A DNA stretch of 64,000 bases, from assembly GCF_010111755.1 (NCBI RefSeq), contig NC_088961.1:310001-374000 (forward strand). Direction: 5' to 3'. The position numbers and the translations under genes are program-made. Each line of letters opens with the position of its first letter. Position 1 is the first letter of the stretch. This DNA is from Nakaseomyces glabratus. Its lineage: Eukaryota; Ascomycota; Saccharomycetes; Saccharomycetales; Saccharomycetaceae. Below the pieces are notes generated by a model. It was not told the origin of the DNA. It saw nothing but the letters and a program-made list of their open reading frames with translations, and ran no database searches. Positions 18,599 through 28,399 of this stretch are shown here, one piece after another.

Positions 18599-20182
18599 TT
18601 ATACAAAAAAAGATTTCACACCAACCGCAAGAAGTGCACAGGTAACAGAAAACATGGCAATCAGTTTATAGGATCTGTGATCATTCCCTTCCCGATCAAA
18701 CCATGGTTGTCTTTCAGTAGCTAGTTTCAATAGTTTGACCTTCTTTGCTGTAAATGGTGGATATCTTAACTTGAGTAAGAAATCGACCCAAAATGGCTGT
18801 TTTAGGACAATTCTTTCGTGACTAAATGCGTCAAACCCATAGACACCACCATAATTACCATAGCCCGATTGTCCGATACCACCAAACGGAGCATCTTTGA
18901 TCCCAACGTGAATTGTAGTATCACAGATAATACAGTCACCAGACCTTAATCTTGCCAAAATATGGTCTATCTCTTTTTGTTTTTCTGAAAAAATATATTG
19001 TACCAATGGTGTGTCATGCTTGCTTAAGATTTTGTCTATTGTGGCATCGATATCAGTGTATTTAATAACCGGTAGAACCGGAGCAAAGTTTTCTTCTTCC
19101 ATTAGTGCATCGTCCCAATCAGAATCAAAAACAATAGTTGGAGGAATCATAAGCTTACCGGATGTATTATCTATTTTGACATCGGCTGCTGAAACCTTTC
19201 TACCTTTGGTTTTCTGTAGTTTTTCCAAAGTTTTATCATATGAAGCTTTGTGAATCATATGTGTATACTCTGTGTGTTCATTTAAGTCAGGGTATAACTC
19301 TTTCATCACTTTACCACTTTCCTTCACAACATCATCGTATATTGATTCATGAACCAGTAAATAATCCGGAGATACACAAATTTGGCCAGCATTACCAAAT
19401 GCACCAAAAAATATACGCTTCAATGCTGTTTCTAAGTTCTTCTTCTGTAATGATCCAGTTATGAAGGTGGGCGATTTTCCTCCCAGTTCCAAAACGCATG
19501 GAACTAGATTTTTTGCAGCAGCCTGAGCTACAATGGAACCAACGCGAGGAGAACCGGTATAGAAAATCATGTCTAATGATTCTGAATTAATCAGTTTGGT
19601 AGTCTGTTCAACACCACCCTGCACAATCTGTAGAACCCCTTCTGGTAGCTGACATGATTTGACAATATCTTCCAATACCAACGCACAGTGAGGAGTCATT
19701 TCACTCGGTTTTAAAATGACAGTGTTACCAGCCGATAACGCACATGCTACCGGTGCCAAAGCTAACAAAACAGGAAAATTGAATGGAGAAATAACCAACA
19801 CGTTACCTCTAGATATCTTTTCAATATTGATGTTACCAAACATAAAGGGTGCTGAGTTATCTCTAACTTTTTTTGGTTTGTTCCATTTTGGAATACCTTC
19901 AATTAAATGAAGGATATCACCGAGTAGCTTAACGTACTCCAAAGAGATACTTTCTTGACGTGATCTGTGAAAGTCCTTTTCCAATGCCTCTAAAATTTGC
20001 TCTTCATGATCTTTCACACTCCAATACAACTTCTTCAACCAGAATTGACGCTGTTTATTATCAGCAGACCTAACATTTTTCTGATTGGCAAGCTCTTTAC
20101 GATTCTGCTGGAAATAGTTTCTGGATATGCTTATTTTTGCATCTATTTCACTAAGTTCGGTATAATTTAGTATCTCTGCCAT
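18599..20182 (-). CDS. HFD1: Fatty aldehyde dehydrogenase, membrane-anchored
   Basis: The 527-residue ALDH3-type enzyme oxidises long-chain aldehydes such as hexadecenal from sphingosine-1-phosphate breakdown, and in S. cerevisiae also makes 4-hydroxybenzoate for coenzyme Q. The catalytic Cys269 lies in GNAGQICVSPDY and the general base Glu232 in LELGGKSP. NAD-binding FYTGSPRVG is at about 208-216. The C-terminus carries a hydrophobic anchor (about 507-527, IAMFSVTCALLAVGVKSFFV) typical of tail-anchored outer-mitochondrial and lipid-droplet forms. Length is close to S. cerevisiae Hfd1 (532). It converges with MYO5 as YMR110C does. A perfect PDRE lies 211-218 bp upstream of the start, suggesting control by Pdr1-type factors. 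Confidence 0.96.
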   Translation of the reverse strand: MAEILNYTELSEIDAKISISRNYFQQNRKELANQKNVRSADNKQRQFWLKKLYWSVKDHEEQILEALEKDFHRSRQESISLEYVKLLGDILHLIEGIPKWNKPKKVRDNSAPFMFGNINIEKISRGNVLVISPFNFPVLLALAPVACALSAGNTVILKPSEMTPHCALVLEDIVKSCQLPEGVLQIVQGGVEQTTKLINSESLDMIFYTGSPRVGSIVAQAAAKNLVPCVLELGGKSPTFITGSLQKKNLETALKRIFFGAFGNAGQICVSPDYLLVHESIYDDVVKESGKVMKELYPDLNEHTEYTHMIHKASYDKTLEKLQKTKGRKVSAADVKIDNTSGKLMIPPTIVFDSDWDDALMEEENFAPVLPVIKYTDIDATIDKILSKHDTPLVQYIFSEKQKEIDHILARLRSGDCIICDTTIHVGIKDAPFGGIGQSGYGNYGGVYGFDAFSHERIVLKQPFWVDFLLKLRYPPFTAKKVKLLKLATERQPWFDREGNDHRSYKLIAMFSVTCALLAVGVKSFFV

Positions 20183-20834
20183 CTTATATTTTACTGAAAT
20201 TGCGATCCTATTCTTTATATTCTGTTGATTTAGTTTACAGATGTTCTATTAGGAAACACTATACTGTCTCTGCTAGAAAAAAACAATAATTACAAACTGA
20301 ACAATCTCTACAAATGATTTCACATGTATAGTCGAGTCCCTTTTATACTTGCTATACCTTAAATGTCAAAAATAATCCGATAAAAACCTCATTCCACGGA
20401 AAAGGTAGAAAATTACAGGATATCCTAGAAAAGTGACATGAAATTGACCACTTCTTAAGATCTTTTTCATCCACAAGAAATCGACAAGTTTCAGCAGAAG
20501 AAAAAATAAATATTTTGGGGGTGATCATAAAAACAACTCCCCAAGCCTCTCACTTAAAATCCGTAGAGTATACTTTTCTCTTTCAGATGAGAATAGAGCA
20601 TAGTTTTGAATGACCCACTGTATTGTAGAAGAGTTATCCCATCTTCTCCGGTAGTTCTGTTATTTAACAATAGTATTGGTTGTTACAATATTGGTTGTTC
20701 TAGAAAGAACGATATCCTAGAACCGAATTTCCCGAGCTGAAGATATACCATCTATACCAATTTTATGGCTTGGACGTGCTAATCCGAGTTTATCTGTCCT
20801 CTCGACAAAAAATATCAAAACAATCCAAATGTTC
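20183..20834. promoter_or_regulatory. Intergenic: HFD1 promoter and MED11 3' region
   Basis: AT-rich 650-bp spacer. S. cerevisiae has EUC1 (YMR111C) at this place; no remnant of a similar ORF is visible here. The PDRE upstream of HFD1 is listed separately. Confidence 0.5.
20393..20400 (-). promoter_or_regulatory. PDRE upstream of HFD1
   Basis: TCCACGGA on the plus strand is TCCGTGGA on the HFD1 sense strand, an exact Pdr1/Pdr3 element. With flanks it reads TTCCGTGGAA. It is 211-218 bp upstream of the HFD1 ATG, a usual promoter distance. Confidence 0.6.
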
Positions 20835-21212
20835 TTAAGAAGTAGATGTCTCTTCATTATCTGTCTTTAAAAACTCTTTCAGTGTTTCCATCTGTTCCTT
20901 AAGCTTGTCATCATCTTGACCTAAAGCTTTTTTGTTCACATTGATAGGTAGCAACCTGTTGCCTACGTTTTCATCCAATAGTTCAATCTCTTTCTTTAAC
21001 TTCCCGGAAGCATTGTCCAGGGTAGAGTAGAACGCCGATACGTGCTCTTGGAACTGCGGTTTCATCATGGCATTACCACGTAGCACTTCTCCATAGGTGA
21101 ACGCCACCTGAGATGCCTCCTGCAGCATCGAACACAACTGCCTGTCAACCTCCGCCAAACTCTCCAACCGCTCCTTCACGTACTCAGGTTGCTCTAACGT
21201 AGATTTACTCAT
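20835..21212 (-). CDS. MED11: Mediator head subunit Med11
   Basis: The 125-residue protein is a subunit of the Mediator head module, which with Med22 contacts TFIIH and RNA polymerase II. The sequence LCSMLQEASQVAFTYGEVLR and the block LLDENVGNRLLPINVNKKAL match S. cerevisiae Med11 closely. It is all-helical by composition. The ATG at 21212 is used; the codon before it is GTG. The S. cerevisiae protein is 115 residues; the extra length here is an acidic C-terminal tail. Position between HFD1 and FOL3 fits YMR112C. Confidence 0.93.
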   Translation of the reverse strand: MSKSTLEQPEYVKERLESLAEVDRQLCSMLQEASQVAFTYGEVLRGNAMMKPQFQEHVSAFYSTLDNASGKLKKEIELLDENVGNRLLPINVNKKALGQDDDKLKEQMETLKEFLKTDNEETSTS

Positions 21213-22587
21213 CACTATAACAAATCACAATCAATTGATAGTTGAAAATCGCGACAAACAACAAAGTCCCTCAATTGCCCCACACACCAAGAGATTTCTT
21301 TAGCAGAAGTATGCTGGATTATCCTAGCCGCCTACAGTACAAGAAATACCTAAATGACTCGTACCAAGATCAGCCAAATTATACGTTCCTATTTATAGTT
21401 CCAGTCGCGAGGGCCGCCGAAATTCCTGAAAGGATAGCCAACTATGTACTGTTGTACGTCAAAACGTAGATTATGATATAAACTTAGCGCGGAGTATAAA
21501 AAGACGGCCATCAAATCCTTCGATCTTCTATTGTTTGGATCTGTTTCCATGCTGCACTATTCGGCGGATAGTTACTATATCTACAGTGACTCCCATCACG
21601 GATCGGGGAGCTCAGTGTTCTGTTGTTAAGATATTGAGCAAGAGCAATTGTAAAGTTTGAAGTTTTTCTGTGTTTGTTGCGTGATAGACTAGAGTATGGT
21701 AAGAATGGCTGCACGTTACTGTATTGCAAACCAATTGCATCGCATGGCGGTCAGATCATAGCATTCTGAAAGAGGTGGGATTTGCTGGCCAGAACTTATG
21801 CTCCTTGGCAAAGAGATTACATTTTCAGTTGTTCACTGCAACAGGCATTATGTAATCGCTTCAATTGTTGGACTTTCTTTTTTTCTGCCTTGTTGTGCCA
21901 TTTCTTTAAGTCGTTAATTTCCTAGTCGATGCTCATGACATCTTGCAGCATATTTGAAAAAAAATGCTCCAAATGGGGACTGACACAATTTTTTTTACAT
22001 TTTTTTTTTACATGGGTTTCTGAAGAACGATACTACGCAACAGGAAGCGTTCTCAGCAGCCGTACTGGTGCAATTACAATGAAGTATGGATGCTTCCACA
22101 CATGCAAGTGTAAACTTCAAAAGAAGAAGAAAAAATGTGTGAAGATTAACACAGAAAAGCTCGCATTTGTTTAGCTCATGTGAGATTTATCAAAATCATG
22201 TAGCACATTTTGTTGGCCTCTTTTTTTAACCTTTATATGAGGGATGCCTAAAAAGCTTCGTAGAGCTGGGAATGCTTTCAAGAATCTGGGTCTTTTACCT
22301 TAAGTATTGAACGATTAGAAGTCGACGTATAACAACCATACCAAATGGATAAAACAAAGAATTACTGTTGATCCAACTCTATATAAGCATTGATGAGAAA
22401 CGATATTCCTATTAAGATTAACGTTACCATTGCATCTACAGATTTTACTGATATATTAAGTCAAGCCAACATCATCAGAAATTTGATCTTGGGGACATCC
22501 TTTTATTTCAAGTTATTGATTGCAATCTCATACTGAACATTTCATACTTTCTCGACTCGTCGTCAGCCAATTGAATTATCTGCTGCT
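21213..22587. promoter_or_regulatory. Oversized divergent spacer MED11-FOL3 with URS1-like cluster
   Basis: A 1,375-bp spacer that carries no supported gene; ORFs at 21242-21469 (no ATG at its start), 21511-21729 and 21929-22174 look random. Three URS1-like elements occur: TAGCCGCCTA at 21325-21334, GGGCCGCCGA at 21411-21420 and TCGGCGGATA at 21561-21570. A TATAAAAA lies at 21495-21502 pointing right. Two TGACTC cores lie at 21355-21360 and 21586-21591. A TATATAA at 22380-22386 is the likely FOL3 core promoter. Confidence 0.45.
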
Positions 22588-23928
22588 ATGTCAATCAGGC
22601 TTGGTCTTGGAAGGATTGGTAGACTGCTTGAATTTATAGGTAATCCACATCAGCATTTGAAAGTATTACACATAGCTGGAACTAACGGTAAGGGTTCTGT
22701 CTGTACATACTTATCAACAGTACTACAACAACAGAGGACACATTTTCGCGTTGGCAAGTTTACTACCCCACATCTTATCCATGTTACAGAATCGATATCA
22801 ATTAACGATCAACCTATACCCAACTCCCAATACTTGTCGATAAGAAATCAACTTGATATCTTGAATAGTGAGCATCGATTAGGGTGTACCGAATTTGAGC
22901 TACTGACATGCACCGCGCTACAATATTTCAAAGAGATGGAATGCCATTGGTGTGTAGTAGAAGTCGGATTAGGGGGGCGTGAAGATGCAACAAATATAAT
23001 TCCAGGATCATTCAAACTATGTTGTGGTATAACTAAAATAGGTTTGGATCATGAAAGTTTCTTAGGAAATACATTGGAAGAGATAGCAAGAGAAAAGGCC
23101 GGTATTATTACTGAAGGTGTAGAGTGTGCTGTTATAGATGGCTCTAACGATAAAACTGTCCTAGATAAAGTGAAGCAGCATTGCGAAAGTATGCACTGCA
23201 AACTCATTATCACTGAAGGTTCAATGAATTCCCATACTGTTCGTACTGCTGCATGGGGAACAATTGAATTTAATCAAAAGCTTCCATTAAATGGAGAATA
23301 TCAAATTTTTAACCTACGAGTAGCACTAGCTATACTTGATGAGTTACAAAGATCTAAATATATAAATGTTAGCCGACAAGAACTTGTTGCAGGTCTAGAT
23401 CAAGTTCAATGGCCAGGCCGTCTTCATGATTTAGATTTTTGTTTCCTTTTATCAGAGGGTGATGATAGAAAAAAACTTACATTCCCTGTATTAATCGATG
23501 GGGCTCATAACGCCAGTGCAGCAATTGAGCTTTCCAAACACTTACGTAAGCAATTTGGAGATAAACCATTGACATTTGTAATTGCAGTTACAGCTGGGAA
23601 AAATCTGAATACACTACTCAGACCTTTACTCCGAGCCCAAGATCGAGTAATTGCCACGAAATTCAGCTCTGTTGATGGGATGCCATGGATCCAACCAACA
23701 GATCCTAAAGACTTGAGCTCATTTATAAAAAGCAAATTCACCACCAACTGTATTTCAGAGAATAGTTTATGCGATGTATTTAATTTACTATCTGAGGAAT
23801 ATTACCATAATGATGCCTCTGAAATAAGTCCAGTAATTGTATGCGGCTCACTTTATTTATGTGGTGAGCTGTTAAGAATGCACAAGAGAAATTCGCAAAC
23901 TAAGGGCACTAATGCAGAAAGCTCATGA
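22588..23928 (+). CDS. FOL3: Dihydrofolate synthetase
   Basis: The 446-residue Mur-ligase-type enzyme adds glutamate to dihydropteroate, an essential step of folate synthesis. The ATP-binding loop GTNGKGSVCTYLSTVL is at 31-46. The family motifs CVVEVGLGGREDATN, TKIGLDHESFLG, AREKAGII and FPVLIDGAHN follow in order. The start MSIRLGLGRIGRLLEFIGNP aligns with the S. cerevisiae start. It is of ordinary length (S. cerevisiae about 427). The motif pattern and the synteny with YMR113W favour dihydrofolate synthase over the related folylpolyglutamate synthase Met7. Confidence 0.95.
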   Translation: MSIRLGLGRIGRLLEFIGNPHQHLKVLHIAGTNGKGSVCTYLSTVLQQQRTHFRVGKFTTPHLIHVTESISINDQPIPNSQYLSIRNQLDILNSEHRLGCTEFELLTCTALQYFKEMECHWCVVEVGLGGREDATNIIPGSFKLCCGITKIGLDHESFLGNTLEEIAREKAGIITEGVECAVIDGSNDKTVLDKVKQHCESMHCKLIITEGSMNSHTVRTAAWGTIEFNQKLPLNGEYQIFNLRVALAILDELQRSKYINVSRQELVAGLDQVQWPGRLHDLDFCFLLSEGDDRKKLTFPVLIDGAHNASAAIELSKHLRKQFGDKPLTFVIAVTAGKNLNTLLRPLLRAQDRVIATKFSSVDGMPWIQPTDPKDLSSFIKSKFTTNCISENSLCDVFNLLSEEYYHNDASEISPVIVCGSLYLCGELLRMHKRNSQTKGTNAESS

Positions 23929-24351
23929 AATAGTTCATATTTCTTTTCTTCTAATATCCTAATTTTGCTGCTATCAGAGACAATCCTAAATCAGATGTAA
24001 AGTATGAGCATAAATTGTTGTTGTTATTTTAAACTAGAGCAATAACATTCCATATTAAATGAAATGTTTTATAGATTATCCTAAAAACTAAATGTAATGA
24101 CTTTTTTAATGACAAATAGTTTGACTTTTACATAGCAATTTTATCCTATTATACTATGATTCTTTCATAAATAAATATTTATATATTAATGCATACATCA
24201 ATATTTATTGCCAGTAGATATTATACATTCAGTACTGATAAGGAAATATTAAAAAAATCGTTAACAATTTGTAAAGATATGCTGCAATTGTTCCATAGAA
24301 AGATATGACAGTAATGTGGAACAAAGAATAAGATCGTGGACTTGTTTTAGA
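23929..24351. other. Convergent 3' spacer between FOL3 and YMR114C
   Basis: Very AT-rich spacer between converging genes. I see nothing in it beyond likely polyadenylation signals. Confidence 0.5.
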
Positions 24352-25425
24352 TCATCGCTTTTGCTTTTTCGGGCTTTGTTTGGAGGAAGAACGAAGCATA
24401 TCTGTTATATTTCTTTTTTTCTTGGCATTTCCTTCTTTCGATTCCTTCTTCACAAGACTATCGTCTTTGGTTTTAGGTTTATATCCTTTATTATTTCCCC
24501 TATATAACTTATCATTATCGTTTTCAGTTTTAACTGAACTTTCATTTTCTCTTTTAATAGTATTATTAGATTCTGTTTTCAATTTACCTTGGTCGTGTTC
24601 ATTCTTTATAGAATCATGCACCTTTGTTTCATCAAGCTCTTTCTTAATCAGTTTTTCGAACTTATTTTTATCAGCTTTCAATATAGGCTTGATTAGATTT
24701 TCTCCGTTATTAGTAGTTTTTCCAACTTCTGGACTGACTTGATAGGAGATCATATGATCTTCATCATATCTGGGCTCTAATATTTCATTGAGCTCTTTTT
24801 GTGACCAATCTTTTTTCTCAGGATCCATCCATGAATCCCATTCTCTAGTGCCCGGTTCAATTACTACTGGCATACGTTCATGTAGCCATTTCAGATTTTT
24901 AGGCGCCGGCGCCGTGATTATGGTAAAAGAATAAAAATCTTCTGCTGGTACATAGTCGTACATACCAGCCAGAAACATTAATTTCCCATCTGATCTAGTG
25001 ACATAGTAAGGAGTCTTATGAATATTCGTCTTAGAACCACCTTTTTTGGTTCCACTAGTTTTCCATTCGTAGTAACCGCTAATTGGAACCGCACATCTGT
25101 TAGACTTGCAAGGATGAATCCAAAGCCTGCTCTCCTGTAGCGTTTCTAACCTAGCATTGAAGGTGCTGTAACTTTTAAAGCTTTTCAAATCTTTAGTCCA
25201 GTGTGGAACGAGACCCCACTTCATGTAACGCAACTCACCTTTATCCTTGTTTTTATAAACTGCCGACATATTTGTAGGAGAGACATTGAATGAGGCATTG
25301 TAATGCGTATCAGTATTGTCCTCTCGAGAGGTGCTTACTACTGGGTTAATCTCAAGATTAAACCCTCGTTGTATCTGCTCAGCGACCTCCCATGAGTCAT
25401 ACATAAGCGCAAACCTTCCACACAT
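24352..25425 (-). CDS. YMR114C: SRAP-domain protein (HMCES/YedK family)
   Basis: The 357-residue protein has an SRAP domain in its first two thirds. It begins MCGRFAL, so after Met removal Cys2 is exposed, the residue that crosslinks to abasic sites in single-stranded DNA in HMCES and YedK. Other conserved family segments are NVSPTN, MKWGLVPHWTKD, NARLET, RCAVPISGYYEWK, ITAPAPKNLKWLHERMPVV. The C-terminal third is Lys/Glu-rich and probably disordered, ending in a basic SSKQSPKKQKR suited to nuclear import. By family knowledge it shields abasic sites from error-prone repair; the yeast member is poorly studied. The position between FOL3 and MGR3 matches YMR114C. Confidence 0.93.
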   Translation of the reverse strand: MCGRFALMYDSWEVAEQIQRGFNLEINPVVSTSREDNTDTHYNASFNVSPTNMSAVYKNKDKGELRYMKWGLVPHWTKDLKSFKSYSTFNARLETLQESRLWIHPCKSNRCAVPISGYYEWKTSGTKKGGSKTNIHKTPYYVTRSDGKLMFLAGMYDYVPAEDFYSFTIITAPAPKNLKWLHERMPVVIEPGTREWDSWMDPEKKDWSQKELNEILEPRYDEDHMISYQVSPEVGKTTNNGENLIKPILKADKNKFEKLIKKELDETKVHDSIKNEHDQGKLKTESNNTIKRENESSVKTENDNDKLYRGNNKGYKPKTKDDSLVKKESKEGNAKKKRNITDMLRSSSKQSPKKQKR

Positions 25426-25828
25426 CTTCCACGCTATTCAGCTAATAATTCCAAGTAACAAAATACTTTTATATCAGACAATTTAATACAAAAGGAGTAC
25501 ATTCAAATTCAGGATTGATAAGCTCAATATTAGCTATCAAATTATAATAATTTTTCAAGCTCATCGAGGGGGACGTCCCTTAAAATTTGGAAAACGTGAA
25601 AATTTCAACTTTTGCCAAAATTCTAGTTTATCCAACAACAGCTGTGATCAAGGCTCAAATATCAGGTCACATCAAAAGTAGCCAGTTAGCATACCTACAG
25701 CCCTGTAGGACCAAAGCGTTTGTGTAGTTTGCATACATTTGCTTGTTTGAGGTTTTGGCTTTATTTGGGTTTTCCAGTAGGATAAGTCAATTCGATATAA
25801 CGGTCACATAGCCCATTATTAAAACCCA
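25426..25828. promoter_or_regulatory. Divergent promoter YMR114C-MGR3
   Basis: A 400-bp divergent spacer with both starts outward. No ORF, repeat or strong known motif is evident. Confidence 0.45.
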
Positions 25829-27286
25829 ATGATTGTTAGGAGTACGGCAAGGCTGGCTAGGCTCGGCGGAGTTTCTTTGAGACGCTTTACCCCTGGTGTA
25901 ACAGTTCAACTTAGAAAGAATGGAACTAAGAAAGATAGCTCATATGAGCAGGGAAAGGAGAACATCAAGAATACAGCACCTATATATGGACAGAAAAGGT
26001 GGGTATACACGGTTGCTGGTTTATCACTTTTAGGTTTTGCTATAAGGCAATACTATTGGTCTAGCAAAAACCAGTTACCACCATCAGTTGCAGAAAATGT
26101 GCGAAAAGCAGTCTGGCATGAAAGTGATCAAGGTGGGAACAATTACAGAAAGGCATTACAGTATTATATTATGGTAATCGATGAGCTCTCGAATTCAAAT
26201 TTTGACGCACTTAGCGATGAGTATACAAGGTTGGAATTAAAGCTTGCAGAGATGTATGAAAAGCTTGGTATGATACAGGAGTGTAAAGACGTGTTCAAGG
26301 AATTATTATCAAGGTTTTACGAAGCGTTGTTAACAACCAACAAAGTCCTGGAGGATAAAAGGTCTGATCTCATAAGGAAAGATTTGAGAGTTTTGATTAA
26401 ATCTTTAGAATTAAACACCGATGTAGAATATGGTAAAAAGTTGTTGCTATCTCATCTCTTACTAGTCCAGGAGGAGATCTTAACTAGGTCACCAGAATTG
26501 AAACAATTCTTTGAAAATAGGAAGAGTAAAGCTGAAGAAGCAACAAAGTCGTCATTGCATATGCCAAGACTATATGATGCCGATTCCTTCGAGGCATTTG
26601 TAAACGAAAAGAACATAAAATTGGATGAGAACGGATATATGATTTTAGACCTTTCAAAGAACAGTAGTGCGTGGGAGCCTTACAAAGAAGAATTTTTCAC
26701 GGCAAGAGATCTATACACTGCATATTGCTTATCATCCAAGGACATTGCAGCCGCATTGAGTTGCAAATTAACCAGTGTCGAATGGATGGTTATGGCAGAC
26801 ATGCCCCCAGGACAAATCCTATTATCGCAGGCCAACTTAGGATCATTATTATATTTGCAGGCAGAAAAATTTGATTCGGATATATTAAAGTTACAAAAGA
26901 AGATTGAGGAAGATGCCGAGCTGAAAGAGAACCCTGCTATCCTAAAAGCATTACGTTTTCTTCATAAAAATCGCGACTCTTGTATTAAGATGGCATATAA
27001 ATCATATGAAAGTATCGTCTCCTTCTATAAAAAGAATACCAAACTAAGGTTTCATACAAAAGATCAACTAGATCCATCAGTTGTTCAAGCCATTGCTTTG
27101 TCAATATATGGTCTCGGTGTTTTAAATTTGCATGATGGAGTTTATGTAAAAGCTGAGACACTATTGAAGGATGCACTCTCGCTTTCGAAGGATACGGAAT
27201 TTGTCGAACTATCTAAAGAGGCAGAATTAGAGTTGAAAAAAGCCATGTCATTAAAAGTTCAAAAACAACAACAACAAGATGTCTAG
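25829..27286 (+). CDS. MGR3: i-AAA protease adaptor Mgr3
   Basis: The 485-residue mitochondrial inner-membrane protein helps Mgr1 bring substrates to the Yme1 i-AAA protease. A basic presequence (first 35 residues, RSTARLARLGG and SLRRF) is followed by one membrane span near 58-75 (RWVYTVAGLSLLGFAIRQYYW). The rest is helical with TPR-like repeats, for example NYRKALQYYIMVIDEL, RLELKLAEMYEKLG and ALSIYGLGVLNLHDG. The C-terminus ends in a short Gln run. Length is near S. cerevisiae Mgr3 (501). The order after YMR114C fits YMR115W. S. cerevisiae ASC1 (YMR116C) would be next but is absent. Confidence 0.93.
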   Translation: MIVRSTARLARLGGVSLRRFTPGVTVQLRKNGTKKDSSYEQGKENIKNTAPIYGQKRWVYTVAGLSLLGFAIRQYYWSSKNQLPPSVAENVRKAVWHESDQGGNNYRKALQYYIMVIDELSNSNFDALSDEYTRLELKLAEMYEKLGMIQECKDVFKELLSRFYEALLTTNKVLEDKRSDLIRKDLRVLIKSLELNTDVEYGKKLLLSHLLLVQEEILTRSPELKQFFENRKSKAEEATKSSLHMPRLYDADSFEAFVNEKNIKLDENGYMILDLSKNSSAWEPYKEEFFTARDLYTAYCLSSKDIAAALSCKLTSVEWMVMADMPPGQILLSQANLGSLLYLQAEKFDSDILKLQKKIEEDAELKENPAILKALRFLHKNRDSCIKMAYKSYESIVSFYKKNTKLRFHTKDQLDPSVVQAIALSIYGLGVLNLHDGVYVKAETLLKDALSLSKDTEFVELSKEAELELKKAMSLKVQKQQQQDV

Positions 27287-27478
27287 CTTGTTCTGGAAAT
27301 TCCTATATTTTTATATTGTTACAAACTGACCAAAAATAAGCATAATTGAAGAAAATCTAGTTTCTGACCTCAGAAAGATTGATTTTCCTGGTCAATAGTT
27401 ATTTAATAAGACAGATTTTTCTCATCTGTTCGGCTATATATAAACCTTAGCAGATCGATGTCATCATTACATTCATAT

Positions 27479-28084
27479 TCATTTCCCTATTCTACTCCAT
27501 ATGTATTTAACCTTAAAAAACTCAGTTAATTCATCTTCCAATGGCAAAGTATCAATTGTTCCAAGCTCTTTGTTCTGTATTAGTATTTGATTATTATCTA
27601 GATCAAGTCGTACCCCTAAACTTCTGTAAAGTTTTAGTTTTAGTATATTTGATGCGAACACAGGATCATATTCTTGTTCCAATTCTTTGCTGATCATCTC
27701 ATATTCTGAGCTTGTGTTGTCTTCATCCTCAACTAACTTACTGACTTTCTTTTCTATTTCACTATTCATCATCTGAATTTCATTCTCTGTGGCTTGAAGC
27801 TCATCAATCAGATTATTCAACTTATCACTACCTTTCATTATTGTTGCCTCATCGGTAGCATCCTTCATCAATTCTCTTAAGCTTCCTATCGACTTCTCCG
27901 TATCTATAAGATTTATCTCAAGTTTAGCAATGTTCTGCCTACTTTCATCCATTTGTTCTCTTAGTTGTTGTTCGAGTTGCGCAATATTAGAATTCATCTT
28001 ATCTAGAAATGAAACATCATCTGCTTCGGCAAACTCAGCCGAAGCTTCCTGCATCATTTGAACAATCTCTTCTGTACTTGCCAT
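27479..28084 (-). CDS. SPC24: Kinetochore Ndc80-complex subunit Spc24
   Basis: A 201-residue protein with a long heptad-rich coiled coil (about 25-130) and a C-terminal globular part (about 135-201) with KLKLYRSLGVRLDLDNNQIL. Spc24 pairs with Spc25 at the inner end of the Ndc80 rod and binds Mis12-complex and CENP-T receptors. Length is close to S. cerevisiae Spc24 (213). The pattern EYEMISKELEQEYDPVFASN before the globular head resembles the family. It converges with MGR3 across a 192-bp spacer and is divergent from ASI1, as expected for YMR117C; SHH3 (YMR118C) is missing between them. Confidence 0.9.
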   Translation of the reverse strand: MASTEEIVQMMQEASAEFAEADDVSFLDKMNSNIAQLEQQLREQMDESRQNIAKLEINLIDTEKSIGSLRELMKDATDEATIMKGSDKLNNLIDELQATENEIQMMNSEIEKKVSKLVEDEDNTSSEYEMISKELEQEYDPVFASNILKLKLYRSLGVRLDLDNNQILIQNKELGTIDTLPLEDELTEFFKVKYIWSRIGK

Positions 28085-28399
28085 ATTGGACGTTTTGCTA
28101 GTTCTATGATTATGTTATACAGAACTCAACAAAATGTCTGACTTGTTTGTATACCTTCTTGTGACTGAAATGTTTATATTTTTTCAATGGGAGTTTCGGG
28201 TTTCAAGAGCTTTTCAATTTGAAATTGCAAGTAATTTAGGCAAATATAAAGGGAATACGGATGTGTTTACAGTATTTGAACTGTAAAAGGCAAACTAAAC
28301 AGAGTAGCTTCAAAATATTATAAATCTCCATACAAGCTCCTCAGGTTATACTATTGATACATCTAACTAGCTCTGTGATTGGCTAGAGATGTGCCAAGG
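28085..28399. promoter_or_regulatory. Divergent promoter SPC24-ASI1 with mini-uORF
   Basis: A 315-bp divergent spacer. At its right end the first ATG before ASI1 (28389) opens a four-codon frame whose TGA at 28401-28403 overlaps the ASI1 ATG at 28400-28402. Otherwise I see no clear known motif. Confidence 0.45.
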
